44,310 bases of DNA from CAWGUU01 sp963825765 (GCA_963825765.1 CAWGUU010000020.1:1-44310); one strand, 5' to 3'; shown: positions 1-8,620, numbered from the stretch's first letter. Notes: generated by a model not told the origin, from the sequence alone. Program-made: numbers and translations.

Positions 1-1
1 C

Positions 2-256
2 GGCATGGAGGGTGGTGTGGTCGTCGAGCGGGTTCGTAACCTCGACGGTGCCACCGGCCTCAACGCCGCCACCGGCGACTACGAGGACCTGTTCAAGGCC
101 GGCGTCATCGACGCCGCCAAGGTGACCCGTTCGGCACTGCAGAACGCCGCTTCGATCGCCGCCCTGTTCCTCACCACCGAGGCAGTCATCGTCGACAAGC
201 CCGACCGCAACGGTGGTGGCGGCGACGCCTACCCCGGCGGGATGGAGGACTACTAA
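2..256 (+). CDS. groL: GroEL chaperonin, C-terminal fragment
   Basis: This is the last 84 or so codons of a 60-kDa chaperonin; the 5' part lies outside the window. GroEL forms double-ring cages in the cytoplasm that refold proteins with ATP and GroES. The visible part has the family blocks GLNAATGDYEDL and KVTRSALQNAASIAALFLTT, which belong to the C-terminal equatorial domain. The tail ends GGMEDY after a glycine run, a variant of the flexible GGM tail common in the family. A strong hairpin follows at 300-321. Identification is secure; which paralogue it is cannot be told from this piece. Confidence 0.95.
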   Translation, partial: GMEGGVVVERVRNLDGATGLNAATGDYEDLFKAGVIDAAKVTRSALQNAASIAALFLTTEAVIVDKPDRNGGGGDAYPGGMEDY

Positions 257-299
257 GCCGCACTTCTGGGCAACAAGGCAGTAACGACCTGCGTCCGAA

Positions 300-321
300 G
301 GGGCTGGCTCCGGCCAGCCCC
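300..321 (+). terminator. Hairpin terminator after groL
   Basis: A 9-bp GC-rich stem, GGGGCTGGC pairing with GCCAGCCCC around a TCCG loop, starts 44 nt after the groL stop codon and ends before the hemQ promoter. There is only a weak pyrimidine run after it, so it may act without a classical U-tract. Confidence 0.65.
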
Positions 322-366
322 TTCGTCGCGTCCGGGCCAAGGCAGGGCGTCCGGCGCAGCGCTTCG

Positions 367-372
367 TAGACT
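367..372 (+). promoter_or_regulatory. Probable -10 element of hemQ (leaderless)
   Basis: TAGACT lies 6 nt before the GTG start. Transcription starting about 7 nt after a -10 box would begin at the start codon itself. No Shine-Dalgarno-like sequence is present. Confidence 0.5.
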
Positions 373-378
373 GGCCCT

Positions 379-1086
379 GTGCCCTCCGCCGACGCCCCTG
401 TCACCAGCCCGATCGTCCCGTCCACGGGATGGGGCGTGCTCCACCTGTTCTGCAAGGCCCCGGCCGGCGCCGTGGACCGGGAGGCGGTGGTGGCGGCGGT
501 GAAGTCGGCCCAGGCCGACGACCACCAGGTGGTGGCCTTCGCCGTCCTCGGCCACAAGGCCGACCTGGGGTTCATGGCCCTCGGGCCCGACCTGTGGCGG
601 CTGCAGCAGCTGCAGGCCGACCTGGCCGCCGCCGGGTTGGGGCTGGCCGACTCCTACGTCTCGCTGACCGAGGTGTCCGAGTACGCCAAGGGCATGCCGG
701 CGGATCGGCTCGAAGCCCGGCTGCACCCGGTGCTGCCCCCCGAGGGGAAGCCGGCCATGTGCTTCTACCCGATGTCGAAGCGGCGCGACACCACCGGCAA
801 CTGGTACGCCCTGCCCTACGACGACCGTCTCAAACTGATGGCCCGCCACGGGCAGGTGGGCCGCCGGTACGCCGGACGGGTGCTGCAGCTCATCACCGGG
901 TCCACCGGGCTCGACGACTGGGAGTGGGCCGTCACCCTCTTCGCCGCCGACCCTGTCGCCCTCAAGGACTGCGTGCACGAGATGCGCTTCGACGAGGCCT
1001 CGGCCATCTACGCCGAGTTCGGCCCCTTCGTCACCGGCCTGGTGGCGCCGATCGAGACCGTGCTGGGCAAGGTCGGCGTCGCCTGA
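379..1086 (+). CDS. hemQ: Coproheme decarboxylase (HemQ/ChdC), chlorite dismutase family
   Basis: This 235-aa protein catalyses the last step of the coproporphyrin-dependent heme pathway of Gram-positive bacteria, turning coproheme into heme b with peroxide. Family signatures are FYPMSKRR (residues 129-136), NWYALP (141-146), RHG (156-158), QLITGSTGLDDWEW (170-183) and EMRFDEASA (201-209). By eye, Tyr130 and His157 have the 27-residue spacing of the catalytic Tyr and proximal heme His in Firmicutes enzymes; His116 could be the distal base reported for actinobacterial members. The GTG at 379 gives the usual family length and sits just downstream of a -10 box. No other heme gene is in the window. 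Its 3' end converges on the liv operon across an inverted repeat. Confidence 0.93.
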   Translation: MPSADAPVTSPIVPSTGWGVLHLFCKAPAGAVDREAVVAAVKSAQADDHQVVAFAVLGHKADLGFMALGPDLWRLQQLQADLAAAGLGLADSYVSLTEVSEYAKGMPADRLEARLHPVLPPEGKPAMCFYPMSKRRDTTGNWYALPYDDRLKLMARHGQVGRRYAGRVLQLITGSTGLDDWEWAVTLFAADPVALKDCVHEMRFDEASAIYAEFGPFVTGLVAPIETVLGKVGVA

Positions 1087-1103
1087 CCCGCCGGGCTCGA
1101 GCG

Positions 1104-1150
1104 AACTGGGGCGGCGTACCGGCGTATGGCGCGGCTGAGTCGCCCCAGTT
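1104..1150. terminator. Inverted repeat between convergent hemQ and livF
   Basis: AACTGGGGCG (1104-1113) and CGCCCCAGTT (1141-1150) form perfect 10-bp arms separated by 27 nt, placed between two convergent genes. It could end transcription from both sides. A related arm (CCGAACTGG) occurs at 7357-7409 in the next convergent junction. Confidence 0.5.
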
Positions 1151-1161
1151 GGCTGGGGTGG

Positions 1162-1875
1162 TCAGTCCTCCCCGAGGTAGGCCTTGCGGACCTGCTCGTT
1201 GCCGGCCAGCTCCGACGCCGGGCCGGACAGCACGATGCGGCCGGTCTCCAGCACGTGGGCCTCGTCGGCCAGGGCGAGGGCGGCGGCGGCGTTCTGCTCC
1301 ACCAGCAGCAGGGTGGTGCCGGCGGCCTTGAGCTCGGCCAGGGCGTCGAAGATCCGGCGCATGAGGATGGGCGACAGGCCCATCGACGGCTCGTCGAGCA
1401 TGAGCAGCCGGGGCCGGCACATGAGGGCCCGCCCGATGGCCAGCATCTGCTGCTCACCCCCCGACAGCGTGCCCGCGGCTTGGGCCCGCCGCTCGCCGAG
1501 CACCGGGAACCGCTCGAACACCGAGGCCATGTCGGTGGCCACCGCCTCGGTGTCCTTGCGGATGAAGGCGCCGAGCTGGAGGTTCTCCTGGACGGTCATG
1601 CGGGGGAAGATCCGGCGTCCTTCGGGTGCGTGGGCCATGCCGCGGGCCACGATGTCGTGGGCCGGCAGCGTGTCGATCCGCTCCCCGTCGAACCACACCT
1701 CGCCCTCGGTGGGCCGCAGCAGACCCGACAGCGTGCGTAGCGTCGTCGTCTTTCCCGCCCCGTTGCTGCCGATGAGGGTCACCAGGCTCCCCGCCTCCAC
1801 CGAGAACGAGATGCCCTTGACCGCCTCGATCCGCCCGTAGGCGACGTGGAGGTCCTTGACCTCGAGCAGGCTCAT
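1162..1875 (-). CDS. livF: Branched-chain amino acid ABC transporter ATPase LivF
   Basis: This 237-aa cytoplasmic ATPase is the second nucleotide-binding subunit of a Liv-type importer for branched-chain amino acids or related substrates such as amides. It has Walker A GSNGAGKTT (about residues 36-44), signature LSGGEQQMLAIGRAL and Walker B LLMLDEPSMGLSP, the last with the methionine typical of LivF. The ATG at 1875 lies 10 nt after the stop of the livMG fusion, and it is the last gene of the operon. The substrate cannot be told from the ATPase. Confidence 0.93.
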   Translation of the reverse strand: MSLLEVKDLHVAYGRIEAVKGISFSVEAGSLVTLIGSNGAGKTTTLRTLSGLLRPTEGEVWFDGERIDTLPAHDIVARGMAHAPEGRRIFPRMTVQENLQLGAFIRKDTEAVATDMASVFERFPVLGERRAQAAGTLSGGEQQMLAIGRALMCRPRLLMLDEPSMGLSPILMRRIFDALAELKAAGTTLLLVEQNAAAALALADEAHVLETGRIVLSGPASELAGNEQVRKAYLGED

Positions 1876-1885
1876 GCGACCGGGC

Positions 1886-4300
1886 TCATTGGTCGGCGGG
1901 GGCGCCGAGGTACGCCTCGATCACCCGCGGGTCGGACTGCACCTCGGCCGGCGTGCCCTCCACCAGCTTGGCTCCCTGCACCATGACCGCCACTCTGTCG
2001 CACAGGCTGAAGATGAACCGCATGTCGTGCTCGATCACCACCACCGCCAAGCCCTGATCGTGGACCCGCCGCACCAGGTCCATGGCCGCCGTCGTCTCGT
2101 GGGGGTTCATGCCGGCGGTGGGCTCGTCGAGGAGGAGAAGGCCGGGGTCGGTGGCCAGAGCCCTGGCGATCTCCAGTCGTCGCTGGTCGCCGTAAGGCAG
2201 GTTCTTGGCCAGCCTGTCCGCCGAACGGCTCAGGGCCACGAACACGAGCAGCTCCCGGGCCTTCGCCTCCGCCTCCCGCTCCTCCCGGTGGAACCGGGGG
2301 CCCCGCCCGATCACCGAGAGCACGCCGGTGGACGTGCGGCAGTGAGTACCCACCAGCACGTTCTCCAGGGCGGTCATGTGCGGGAACAGCCTGATGTTCT
2401 GGAACGTCCTCGCCACGCCGGCCTTGGTCACCCGGTCGGGCCGCCGGGGCAGCGGCTTGCCCCGGAAGGACACCTCGCCCGAGGTCGGCGTCACCAGACC
2501 GGTGAGGCAGTTGAAGAACGTCGTCTTGCCCGCCCCGTTGGGCCCGATCAGCCCGACGATCTCCCGGTCGCCCACCGAGAGGTCGACCGAGTCGACGGCC
2601 ACCAGCCCGCCGAACCGCTTCGTCACCGCACGGGCCTCGAGCAGCGCGCTCGATACCTGGGCCATCGCAGTCCCCGGTGGGGCGCCGGTGGCGTCGGCCC
2701 CGCCTTCGGTGTCGTCGCGCAGCTCCTGCTGGCGGCGGCGGACGGCGAGGATGCCCTCCGGCCGGAACCGCATCATGAGGATCAGGGCGATGCCGAACAG
2801 CAGCAGCCGCTTGTCCTGGAAGGCCCGCAGCTTCTCGGGCAGGACGAACAGGGCCACCGACCCGAGCAGGGCGCCCTGCACGCCGCCCATGCCGCCCAGG
2901 ACGACGGCCGCCACCAGCAGGATCGACTCGAGGAACGTGTAGGAGTCGGGCGACACCTGGGTGGTCACGTGGGCGTTCACCGTGCCCGCCGCCCCGGCCA
3001 GGAACGATCCGATGGCGAAGGCCAGCAGCTTGTAGCGGACGGTGTCGACGCCCATGGCCGCCGCCGCCACCTCGTCCTCGCGGATCGCCACCCACGCCCG
3101 CCCCACCCGGCTGGTGTTGAGCCGGGTGAAGACCACGATGGCCGCAGCCACCAGCAGCAGCTCCACGAAGAAGTAGTTGGCGAAGCCGGGCAGGGTGACA
3201 CCGAAGAGCTGGTGGCCCTCGCCGAAGTCGAACCCTCCTACCGCGAGGTTGCGAATGCCGGCGATGCCGTTGGGGCCCTGGGTGAGGCCGTCCCAGTTGT
3301 TGACGGTGATGCGGAAGATCTCCCCGAACCCGAGGGTGACGATGGCCAGGTAGTCGCCCCGCAGCCGCAGGGTGGGCGCTCCGATCAGCACCCCGAACAG
3401 GGCGGCGATCGTGGCCCCCAGCAGCACCACGAGCAGGAACGGCAGGTGGACGTGGACGGCGCTGAGCGAGGCGTTGCCGAAAAGGGCGCCGACGTAGGCA
3501 CCCACGCCGAAGAAGGCCACATACCCCAGATCCAGCAGCCCGGCCAGTCCGACCACGATGTTCAGCCCGATGGCCGCCACCGCGAACACGCCGATGGACG
3601 CGAAGACCCGGAGCCAATAGGAGTCGCCGCCCTGGGTGAAGGGGAAGACGACGGCGGCCACGGCGGCCGCGGCCAGGGCCACGTTGCGGTGACGCTCGAA
3701 GAGCGTCTCCAGCCACGCGAAGAGACCGAGGCGAGAGCCTGCCACGGTGGCCGCGATCAGGAAGATCACCCACGACACGAACCGGCTCGACTCGTCGATC
3801 CCCAGGCCCCACACGACGACGAACAGGACGGCCGCCACCGCGGCGGCCACCACCACCCTCTCTGCGATCGCCGGCAGCCGGCGCCAGGAGTCCGGAAGGG
3901 CCCGGTCGGGCGGCAGGGCGCGGAAGGACACCAGGAGCACGGCACCGCCGAGCAACGTCAACCACGCCCCGAACGCGACGCCGCCCAGACCGCCGCCCTC
4001 GCCGGCGATGGCCGCCACGTTGTAGCCGGCGACGGCCACCGTTCCGATGGCGGCGGCGGCCCCCGCCCGCCGGCGACCCGCGACGGGAACCTTCACCAGC
4101 ACGGCCGCCGCCGCCAGGACCAGCGTGAACAGACGGGCTCCCCCGGGGAAGCCGGCGAGTGTCATCTTGCCCGGGAAGCCGGGAAAGGTCGCCCACGGCG
4201 ACAGGCTGCCGGCGACGACCAGAGCGGCGCCCGCCACGGCGAGCGGCAATGGCGGCAACCGGACCGCCAGCCGATCGAGGCCCGCAGTAAGCGTCCTCAC
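1886..4300 (-). CDS. livM-livG: Fused LivM permease - LivG ATPase
   Basis: This is one uninterrupted frame of 804 codons. Residues 1 to about 545 are a LivM permease with many hydrophobic segments and the family block RGDYLAIVTLGFGEI. From about residue 546 (MAQVSSALLEAR) a full LivG ATPase follows, with Walker A GPNGAGKTT, signature LPYGDQRRLEIARAL and Walker B LLLLDEPTAGMNP. The GTG start at 4300 overlaps the livH stop by 4 nt (GTGA), which indicates translational coupling. LivM and LivG are usually separate; the fusion fixes a 1:1 ratio of permease to ATPase. The N-terminal LivM part is long, with extra hydrophobic segments before the conserved core. The internal ATG at 2665 could also be used to make free LivG. 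Confidence 0.9.
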   Translation of the reverse strand: MRTLTAGLDRLAVRLPPLPLAVAGAALVVAGSLSPWATFPGFPGKMTLAGFPGGARLFTLVLAAAAVLVKVPVAGRRRAGAAAAIGTVAVAGYNVAAIAGEGGGLGGVAFGAWLTLLGGAVLLVSFRALPPDRALPDSWRRLPAIAERVVVAAAVAAVLFVVVWGLGIDESSRFVSWVIFLIAATVAGSRLGLFAWLETLFERHRNVALAAAAVAAVVFPFTQGGDSYWLRVFASIGVFAVAAIGLNIVVGLAGLLDLGYVAFFGVGAYVGALFGNASLSAVHVHLPFLLVVLLGATIAALFGVLIGAPTLRLRGDYLAIVTLGFGEIFRITVNNWDGLTQGPNGIAGIRNLAVGGFDFGEGHQLFGVTLPGFANYFFVELLLVAAAIVVFTRLNTSRVGRAWVAIREDEVAAAAMGVDTVRYKLLAFAIGSFLAGAAGTVNAHVTTQVSPDSYTFLESILLVAAVVLGGMGGVQGALLGSVALFVLPEKLRAFQDKRLLLFGIALILMMRFRPEGILAVRRRQQELRDDTEGGADATGAPPGTAMAQVSSALLEARAVTKRFGGLVAVDSVDLSVGDREIVGLIGPNGAGKTTFFNCLTGLVTPTSGEVSFRGKPLPRRPDRVTKAGVARTFQNIRLFPHMTALENVLVGTHCRTSTGVLSVIGRGPRFHREEREAEAKARELLVFVALSRSADRLAKNLPYGDQRRLEIARALATDPGLLLLDEPTAGMNPHETTAAMDLVRRVHDQGLAVVVIEHDMRFIFSLCDRVAVMVQGAKLVEGTPAEVQSDPRVIEAYLGAPADQ

Positions 4301-5211
4301 GCCCGCGCCGCCACCCGTTCGCCGAGGAGTCCCGTCGGGCGGAAGACCAGCACCAGGATGAGCACCACGAAAGCCACAGCGTCCTTCCAGGACGAGCCGT
4401 GGGGCAGATACTGCACCGCCATCACCTCGACGATGCCGAGCAGGAATCCACCGAGCACCGCCCCGCTGATGTTGCCGATGCCTCCCAGGACCGCGGCGGT
4501 GAAGGCCTTCAGGCCGACGAGGAACCCGATCCGGAAGTCGATCTGGCCGAACCGCATGCCCTGCATCACCCCGGCCACGCCCGCCAGCGCCGCCCCCAGG
4601 ATGAAGGTGACCACGATGACCTTGTCGGTGTCGATGCCCATGAGCTTCGACGTGTCCGGGTCCTGGGCCGTGGCCCGCATGGCCCGGCCGGTGCTCGTCT
4701 GCCGGACGAAACCCTGCAGGGCGAGCATCAGGGCCACGGCGGTCACGACCACGAACACAGACACCCACGCCACCGTCACCCCTGCCACCTCGAACGTGCC
4801 GGTGATGAGGCGGGGAAAGGCCTGCTGGCGGTTGCCGCCCGGGTAGAACAGACGGACGACCTCCTGGAGGACGATCGAGACGCCGATGGCGGTGATCAGC
4901 GGCGCCAGCCGGGGGGCGTTGCGCAGCGGGCGGTAGGCGAACCGCTCCATCAGCACCGCCACGATCATGGCCACCACCACTGCGGCCAGGAGCATGACCG
5001 GCAGCGCCACCCAGGCGTTGGTGGCCAGCGTCTCCGGCAGCACGTAGACGGCAGTGGCCAGCGCCGCGAACGCCCCCACCATGACCACCTCGCCGTGGGC
5101 GAAGTTGATGAGCTGGATGATCCCGTAGACCATCGTGTACCCGAGCGCGATCAGGCCGTAGGTGGCCCCCAGCACCGTGCCGTTGACCACCTGCTGGAGG
5201 AACTGGGTCAC
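4297..5211 (-). CDS. livH: Branched-chain amino acid ABC transporter permease LivH
   Basis: This 304-aa inner-membrane permease partners LivM to form the channel of the importer. It begins with the family block QQVVNGTVLGATYGLIALGYTM and has INFAHGEVVMVG, APLITAIGVSI and a C-terminal LGGIGNISGAVLGG, all LivH hallmarks, with about eight hydrophobic segments. It lies 52 nt downstream of the binding-protein gene and overlaps livMG by 4 nt. Confidence 0.95.
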   Translation of the reverse strand: MTQFLQQVVNGTVLGATYGLIALGYTMVYGIIQLINFAHGEVVMVGAFAALATAVYVLPETLATNAWVALPVMLLAAVVVAMIVAVLMERFAYRPLRNAPRLAPLITAIGVSIVLQEVVRLFYPGGNRQQAFPRLITGTFEVAGVTVAWVSVFVVVTAVALMLALQGFVRQTSTGRAMRATAQDPDTSKLMGIDTDKVIVVTFILGAALAGVAGVMQGMRFGQIDFRIGFLVGLKAFTAAVLGGIGNISGAVLGGFLLGIVEVMAVQYLPHGSSWKDAVAFVVLILVLVFRPTGLLGERVAARA

Positions 5212-5263
5212 GCGTTGCCCCGGGAGGCCGGGACGGCCCCAGCCGAGCCCACGAAGCTGGGCC

Positions 5264-6493
5264 CTAGCCGGCGAACGCCTGGGTCAGGACCGGCTTCCAG
5301 TCGCCACCCTCGACCTTGTACACGGTCAGGAGCTTGGTCGTGGTGTCGCCGTACTCGTCGAACGCCACCTTGCCCGAGGCCCCTTCGAAGTCGGTGACCT
5401 GCACGTCGGTCGTCACCTCTGCCCGCACGGTCGGGTCGACCTTCGTCTTGTTAGGGAGGACCTGCGCCAGGGCCTTGATGATGACGTTGGCAGCGTCGAA
5501 GGCAAGTGCGCCGTAGGCCGACGGTTCATCCTTGTACCCCGCGGCCTTGTAGGCGTCCAGGAAGGCCTGGGCCGACGGGAGCTGACTGGCCGGGGCCCCG
5601 ACTGCGGTGGCCAGGTCGCCCACCGCCGACGCTCCGGCAACGTCCACGTACGTCTTGTTGACCACGCCGTCGCCGCCCATGACCGGGACGGTGATGCCCG
5701 CCAGCTTGGCCTGGCTGGACAGCAGCGAAGCCTCCGGGTACTCACCGCCGTAGAAGATGATGTCGGGGTTCAGCGGCTTGATCTTGGTGACCACGCCCGA
5801 GAAGTCCTTGTCGCCGGGATTGACGGTCTGCGTCTCGCCGAGCACCTGCCCGCCGTCGGCCACGAACCGAGACGCGAACGACTCGGTCAGGCCCTGCCCG
5901 TAGGCCTTCTTGTCGTGGATGAGGACCACGGTCTTGGCCCCCGCCGTCTTGTATGCGTAGTCGGCTGCGAAGCCCCCCTGGAGGTCGTCGTAGGTGGCGG
6001 TGCGGAAGTAGCTGTCGTACGGGCGGGCCGGCGCGGTCTTGAAGTTCTCCCCCCTGGTCAGCTTGTCGCCGGTGTTCGCGGGCGAGACCATGACGATGCT
6101 GGCCCCGTCGAGGATCGGCGCCACCTGCGCCGCCACGCTTGTGTTGTACGTGCCGACCACGCCGACGACTGCGCTGTCGGACACCAGCTTGTTTGCGGCC
6201 GCGGCGCCGACGTCGGGCTTGCCCTGGTCGTCCTGGGCATCGAGCTGCAGCGTCCAACCGGACACCGTCTTGTTGTCGTTGGCCTGCTTGATGGCCAGGT
6301 CGACGGAGTTCTTGATGCCGTTCCCGACCGCGGCAAGGTCGCCGGACAGGGGCACGATCACACCGATCTTGGCCACCGGGCCGCTCGACGACTCGTCGCC
6401 GCCGCAGGCGGCGAGCGTGAGCGCTACCACGACCAGCGGGACGAGCACCCGCCACGACCGGACCTTGAACACGTGCATGCCGATACCCCCCAT
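5264..6493 (-). CDS. livK: Branched-chain amino acid-type substrate-binding lipoprotein LivK
   Basis: This is the extracellular receptor of the Liv importer. The protein (409 aa from 6493) starts with a lipoprotein signal, a basic stretch then VVVALTLAACGGDE, where the Cys of LAAC would be lipid-anchored. The mature part is a periplasmic-binding-protein type 1 fold: KIGVIVPLSGDLAAVG, then IDLAIKQAN-like blocks, and FYGGEYPEA and AYGALAFDAANV further on. I chose the ATG at 6493 because AAGGAG lies 6 nt upstream; the in-frame ATG at 6478 (MHVFKVRS) is the alternative and leaves the same signal. It is the first gene of the operon and divergent from the larE-like gene, so a promoter pair should sit in 6494-6560. 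Confidence 0.92.
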   Translation of the reverse strand: MGGIGMHVFKVRSWRVLVPLVVVALTLAACGGDESSSGPVAKIGVIVPLSGDLAAVGNGIKNSVDLAIKQANDNKTVSGWTLQLDAQDDQGKPDVGAAAANKLVSDSAVVGVVGTYNTSVAAQVAPILDGASIVMVSPANTGDKLTRGENFKTAPARPYDSYFRTATYDDLQGGFAADYAYKTAGAKTVVLIHDKKAYGQGLTESFASRFVADGGQVLGETQTVNPGDKDFSGVVTKIKPLNPDIIFYGGEYPEASLLSSQAKLAGITVPVMGGDGVVNKTYVDVAGASAVGDLATAVGAPASQLPSAQAFLDAYKAAGYKDEPSAYGALAFDAANVIIKALAQVLPNKTKVDPTVRAEVTTDVQVTDFEGASGKVAFDEYGDTTTKLLTVYKVEGGDWKPVLTQAFAG

Positions 6494-6547
6494 GATTGGC
6501 TCCTTCGCCGCCGTGTTCGCTAGAGCAGACGTCACGCAGGGTAGCGG

Positions 6548-6553
6548 TAACGT
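6548..6553 (+). promoter_or_regulatory. Probable -10 element of the larE-like gene (leaderless)
   Basis: TAACGT ends 7 nt before the GTG start at 6561, in the divergent region with livK. No ribosome binding site is seen for this GTG. Confidence 0.5.
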
Positions 6554-6560
6554 CTCGCTC

Positions 6561-7394
6561 GTGGCCGGTACCCCTCCCATCGACACCCTCAGGGCACGGC
6601 TGCGGGAGCTGGACCGGGTGCTCGTGGCGTTCAGCGGCGGGGCCGACTCGGCCTTCCTGGCCTGGATGGCCCACGACACCCTGGGCCCCGACCGGGCGCT
6701 GGCCGTCACCGCTGTCTCCCCCTCGCTGGCCCCCGACGAGGCCGCCGACTGCGCCGCCCTCGCGGCCGAGTGGGGCCTGCGGTGGCAGGCGGTGACCACC
6801 GACGAGCTCGACCGGCCCGAGTACGTGGCCAACGACACCGAACGCTGCGCCCACTGCAAGGCCGAGCTGATGGAGGTGATCGGCCCCATCGGCGCCGCCG
6901 AGGCGGCCACCGTCGTGCTCGGCACCAACCTCGACGACCTGGGCGACCACCGGCCCGGCCAGGCGGCCGCGGCGGACGGCGGTGCCGCCTTCCCGTTGGT
7001 CGACGCCGGGTTCACCAAGGCGGCGGTGCGGGAGGCGTCCCGGTCGCTCGGTCTGCGCACCTGGGACAAGCCGGCGGCGGCTTGCCTGGCCTCCAGGGTC
7101 CCGTACGGCACGCCGGTCACCCTGGGCACGCTCGACCGGGTGGCCCGGGCCGAGGCCGCGGTCCGTGCCCTCGGGTTCCGCCAGCTCCGGGTCCGCCACT
7201 ACGGCGACGTGGCCCGGCTGGAGGTCGAGATCGAAGACCTTGCCGGTGTGGTCGAGCGTCGCCAGGCGGTGATCGACGCGGTGAAGGCCGCCGGCTACGC
7301 CAGGGTCACCCTCGACCTCGAGGGCTTCCGCTCGGGGAACCTGAACCCAACCCGCACCGAACTGGGGTCACAGGGTCGCGCCAGGCGCGACTGA
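6561..7394 (+). CDS. larE: ATP-dependent sacrificial sulfur transferase, LarE-like
   Basis: LarE proteins activate a pyridinium carboxylate with ATP and donate sulfur, in the known case from their own cysteine, to make the nickel-pincer cofactor of lactate racemase. This 277-aa protein has the PP-loop SGGADS near the N-terminus, RCAHCK, GTNLDDLGDHRPG and the signature DKPAAACLASR. The Cys of CLAS is residue 175, almost the same number as the sacrificial Cys176 of Lactobacillus plantarum LarE (placement by eye). The GTG at 6561 sits 7 nt from a -10 box, although the frame stays open upstream. No larA, larB or larC is nearby, so the target cofactor is unknown. Many actinobacteria carry such orphan LarE-like genes. 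Confidence 0.85.
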   Translation: MAGTPPIDTLRARLRELDRVLVAFSGGADSAFLAWMAHDTLGPDRALAVTAVSPSLAPDEAADCAALAAEWGLRWQAVTTDELDRPEYVANDTERCAHCKAELMEVIGPIGAAEAATVVLGTNLDDLGDHRPGQAAAADGGAAFPLVDAGFTKAAVREASRSLGLRTWDKPAAACLASRVPYGTPVTLGTLDRVARAEAAVRALGFRQLRVRHYGDVARLEVEIEDLAGVVERRQAVIDAVKAAGYARVTLDLEGFRSGNLNPTRTELGSQGRARRD

Positions 7395-7409
7395 ACGTCA
7401 CCAGTTCGG
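7357..7409. terminator. Nested hairpins at the larE/apgM convergent junction
   Basis: CCGAACTGG (7357-7365) pairs with CCAGTTCGG (7401-7409), enclosing a second hairpin GTCGCGC-CAG-GCGCGAC (7375-7391). It spans the larE stop codon and lies just before the convergent apgM stop, so it may be a bidirectional terminator. Confidence 0.5.
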
Positions 7410-7413
7410 GAGC

Positions 7414-8613
7414 TCAGGCCCCGTACTTGGCCAGGCGTCCCGCAGCGGCCAGCAGCAGCGGCATCAGGTCGACCGACGGGCGACGGCCGATGGCGCCGCG
7501 GAGAGCCCAGCGCTCACCGAACCGGGTCACGTCGTCGCGGCCGACGCGGGGCCCCCACATGAGCACCGGCACCGGGTGCCAGGAGTGCGCCGCCATCTGG
7601 CTGGGCGTGGCGTGGTCGCCGGTGACGGCGAGGACGTCGGGGCCGAGGGCCACGATGTCGGGGATCGCAACGTCGAGCGCCTCGATGGCGGCCACCTTGG
7701 CCTCGAAGTTCCCGTCCTCGCCGGCCGAGTCGGACGGCTTGTGGTGGAAGAAGAAGTAGTCGTGGTCGTCCCAGAACGTGCGCAGTAGGTCGACCTCGCC
7801 GGCCAGCGTGCTTACGGAGGGCAGCACGTGCATGCCGACCAGCTGGCCGACACCGCGGTACATCGGGTAGATGGCGGCGGCGGCGGCGTTGACCCCGTAA
7901 CGGAAGTGCATCGACGGCAGGTCGCGCTGGGAGTCGAAGCCCCGCAGCAGCACGACGTTCGCCTTGGGGTGGTCGGCCAGGATGTGGCGGACCTGGGCGT
8001 CGAACTCGGCCACCACCTCGGCGGTGTGCTCGGCGAAGCGGGTCTGGGCCATGGGCGGCGACGGCGGGACGCCGACGGCCTGGGGGTCGGTGTCCGAGAC
8101 GCTCGGGCTGAGGTCGGAGCCCCGGAACACCACGAGCACGCGGTGCTGGGCCTCGTGGGCGAGGGTGACCTCGACGCCTTCGATCTTGATTCCGGCTCGG
8201 AGCAGCTCGACCACCGCCACCGCCTCGGCGTTCGGCAGCCGGCCGGCCCGGCGGTCGGTGATCCTGCCGTCGGCGTCGAGGGTGGCGAGGTTGCCGCGGG
8301 CGGCGATGTCGCCGGGCTTGATCTCGACCTCCAGGCCCGCAGCCGACAGGGCGCCGCGTCCGAGCTGGTACTCGACGGGGTCGTAGCCGAAAAGCGCCAG
8401 GTGGGCGGGGCCGGAGCCGGGGGTGATGCCGGGGCCGACAGGATCGAGGAGACCGCTGGAGCCGGCGGCGGCCAGCTCGTCGAGGTTGGGGGTGTGGGCC
8501 TCCTCCAGCTCGGTGCCCCGGTCGGGACCGGCAAAGCCGGCCAAGCCGTCGAGGACGACCAGAACGATCTTGCTGGATGCGGGTTGGACGAGAGTGGCGA
8601 GATCCAGGGTCAC
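7414..8613 (-). CDS. apgM: Cofactor-independent phosphoglycerate mutase, archaeal type (ApgM)
   Basis: This 399-aa enzyme interconverts 3- and 2-phosphoglycerate in glycolysis and gluconeogenesis without 2,3-bisphosphoglycerate. It belongs to the alkaline-phosphatase-fold ApgM family: IVLVVLDGLAG supplies the first metal Asp, TPGSGPAHLALFGYDP is the diagnostic block with the catalytic Ser, FHHKPSDSAGEDG and VTGDHATPS supply further metal ligands. The length matches archaeal and actinobacterial ApgM. I chose GTG at 8613; an upstream in-frame extension is low-complexity and unlike the family. AGGTTA on the plus strand (TAACCT when read on the coding strand) lies 7 nt before it. Confidence 0.93.
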   Translation of the reverse strand: MTLDLATLVQPASSKIVLVVLDGLAGFAGPDRGTELEEAHTPNLDELAAAGSSGLLDPVGPGITPGSGPAHLALFGYDPVEYQLGRGALSAAGLEVEIKPGDIAARGNLATLDADGRITDRRAGRLPNAEAVAVVELLRAGIKIEGVEVTLAHEAQHRVLVVFRGSDLSPSVSDTDPQAVGVPPSPPMAQTRFAEHTAEVVAEFDAQVRHILADHPKANVVLLRGFDSQRDLPSMHFRYGVNAAAAAIYPMYRGVGQLVGMHVLPSVSTLAGEVDLLRTFWDDHDYFFFHHKPSDSAGEDGNFEAKVAAIEALDVAIPDIVALGPDVLAVTGDHATPSQMAAHSWHPVPVLMWGPRVGRDDVTRFGERWALRGAIGRRPSVDLMPLLLAAAGRLAKYGA

Positions 8614-8620
8614 GGGAGTC

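Noticed and set aside
1856..4846. A 996-codon open frame on the plus strand opposite livMG and livH
   Set aside because: It is His/Gln/Arg-rich low-complexity sequence, the mirror of high-GC codons, while the minus strand encodes clear Liv proteins.
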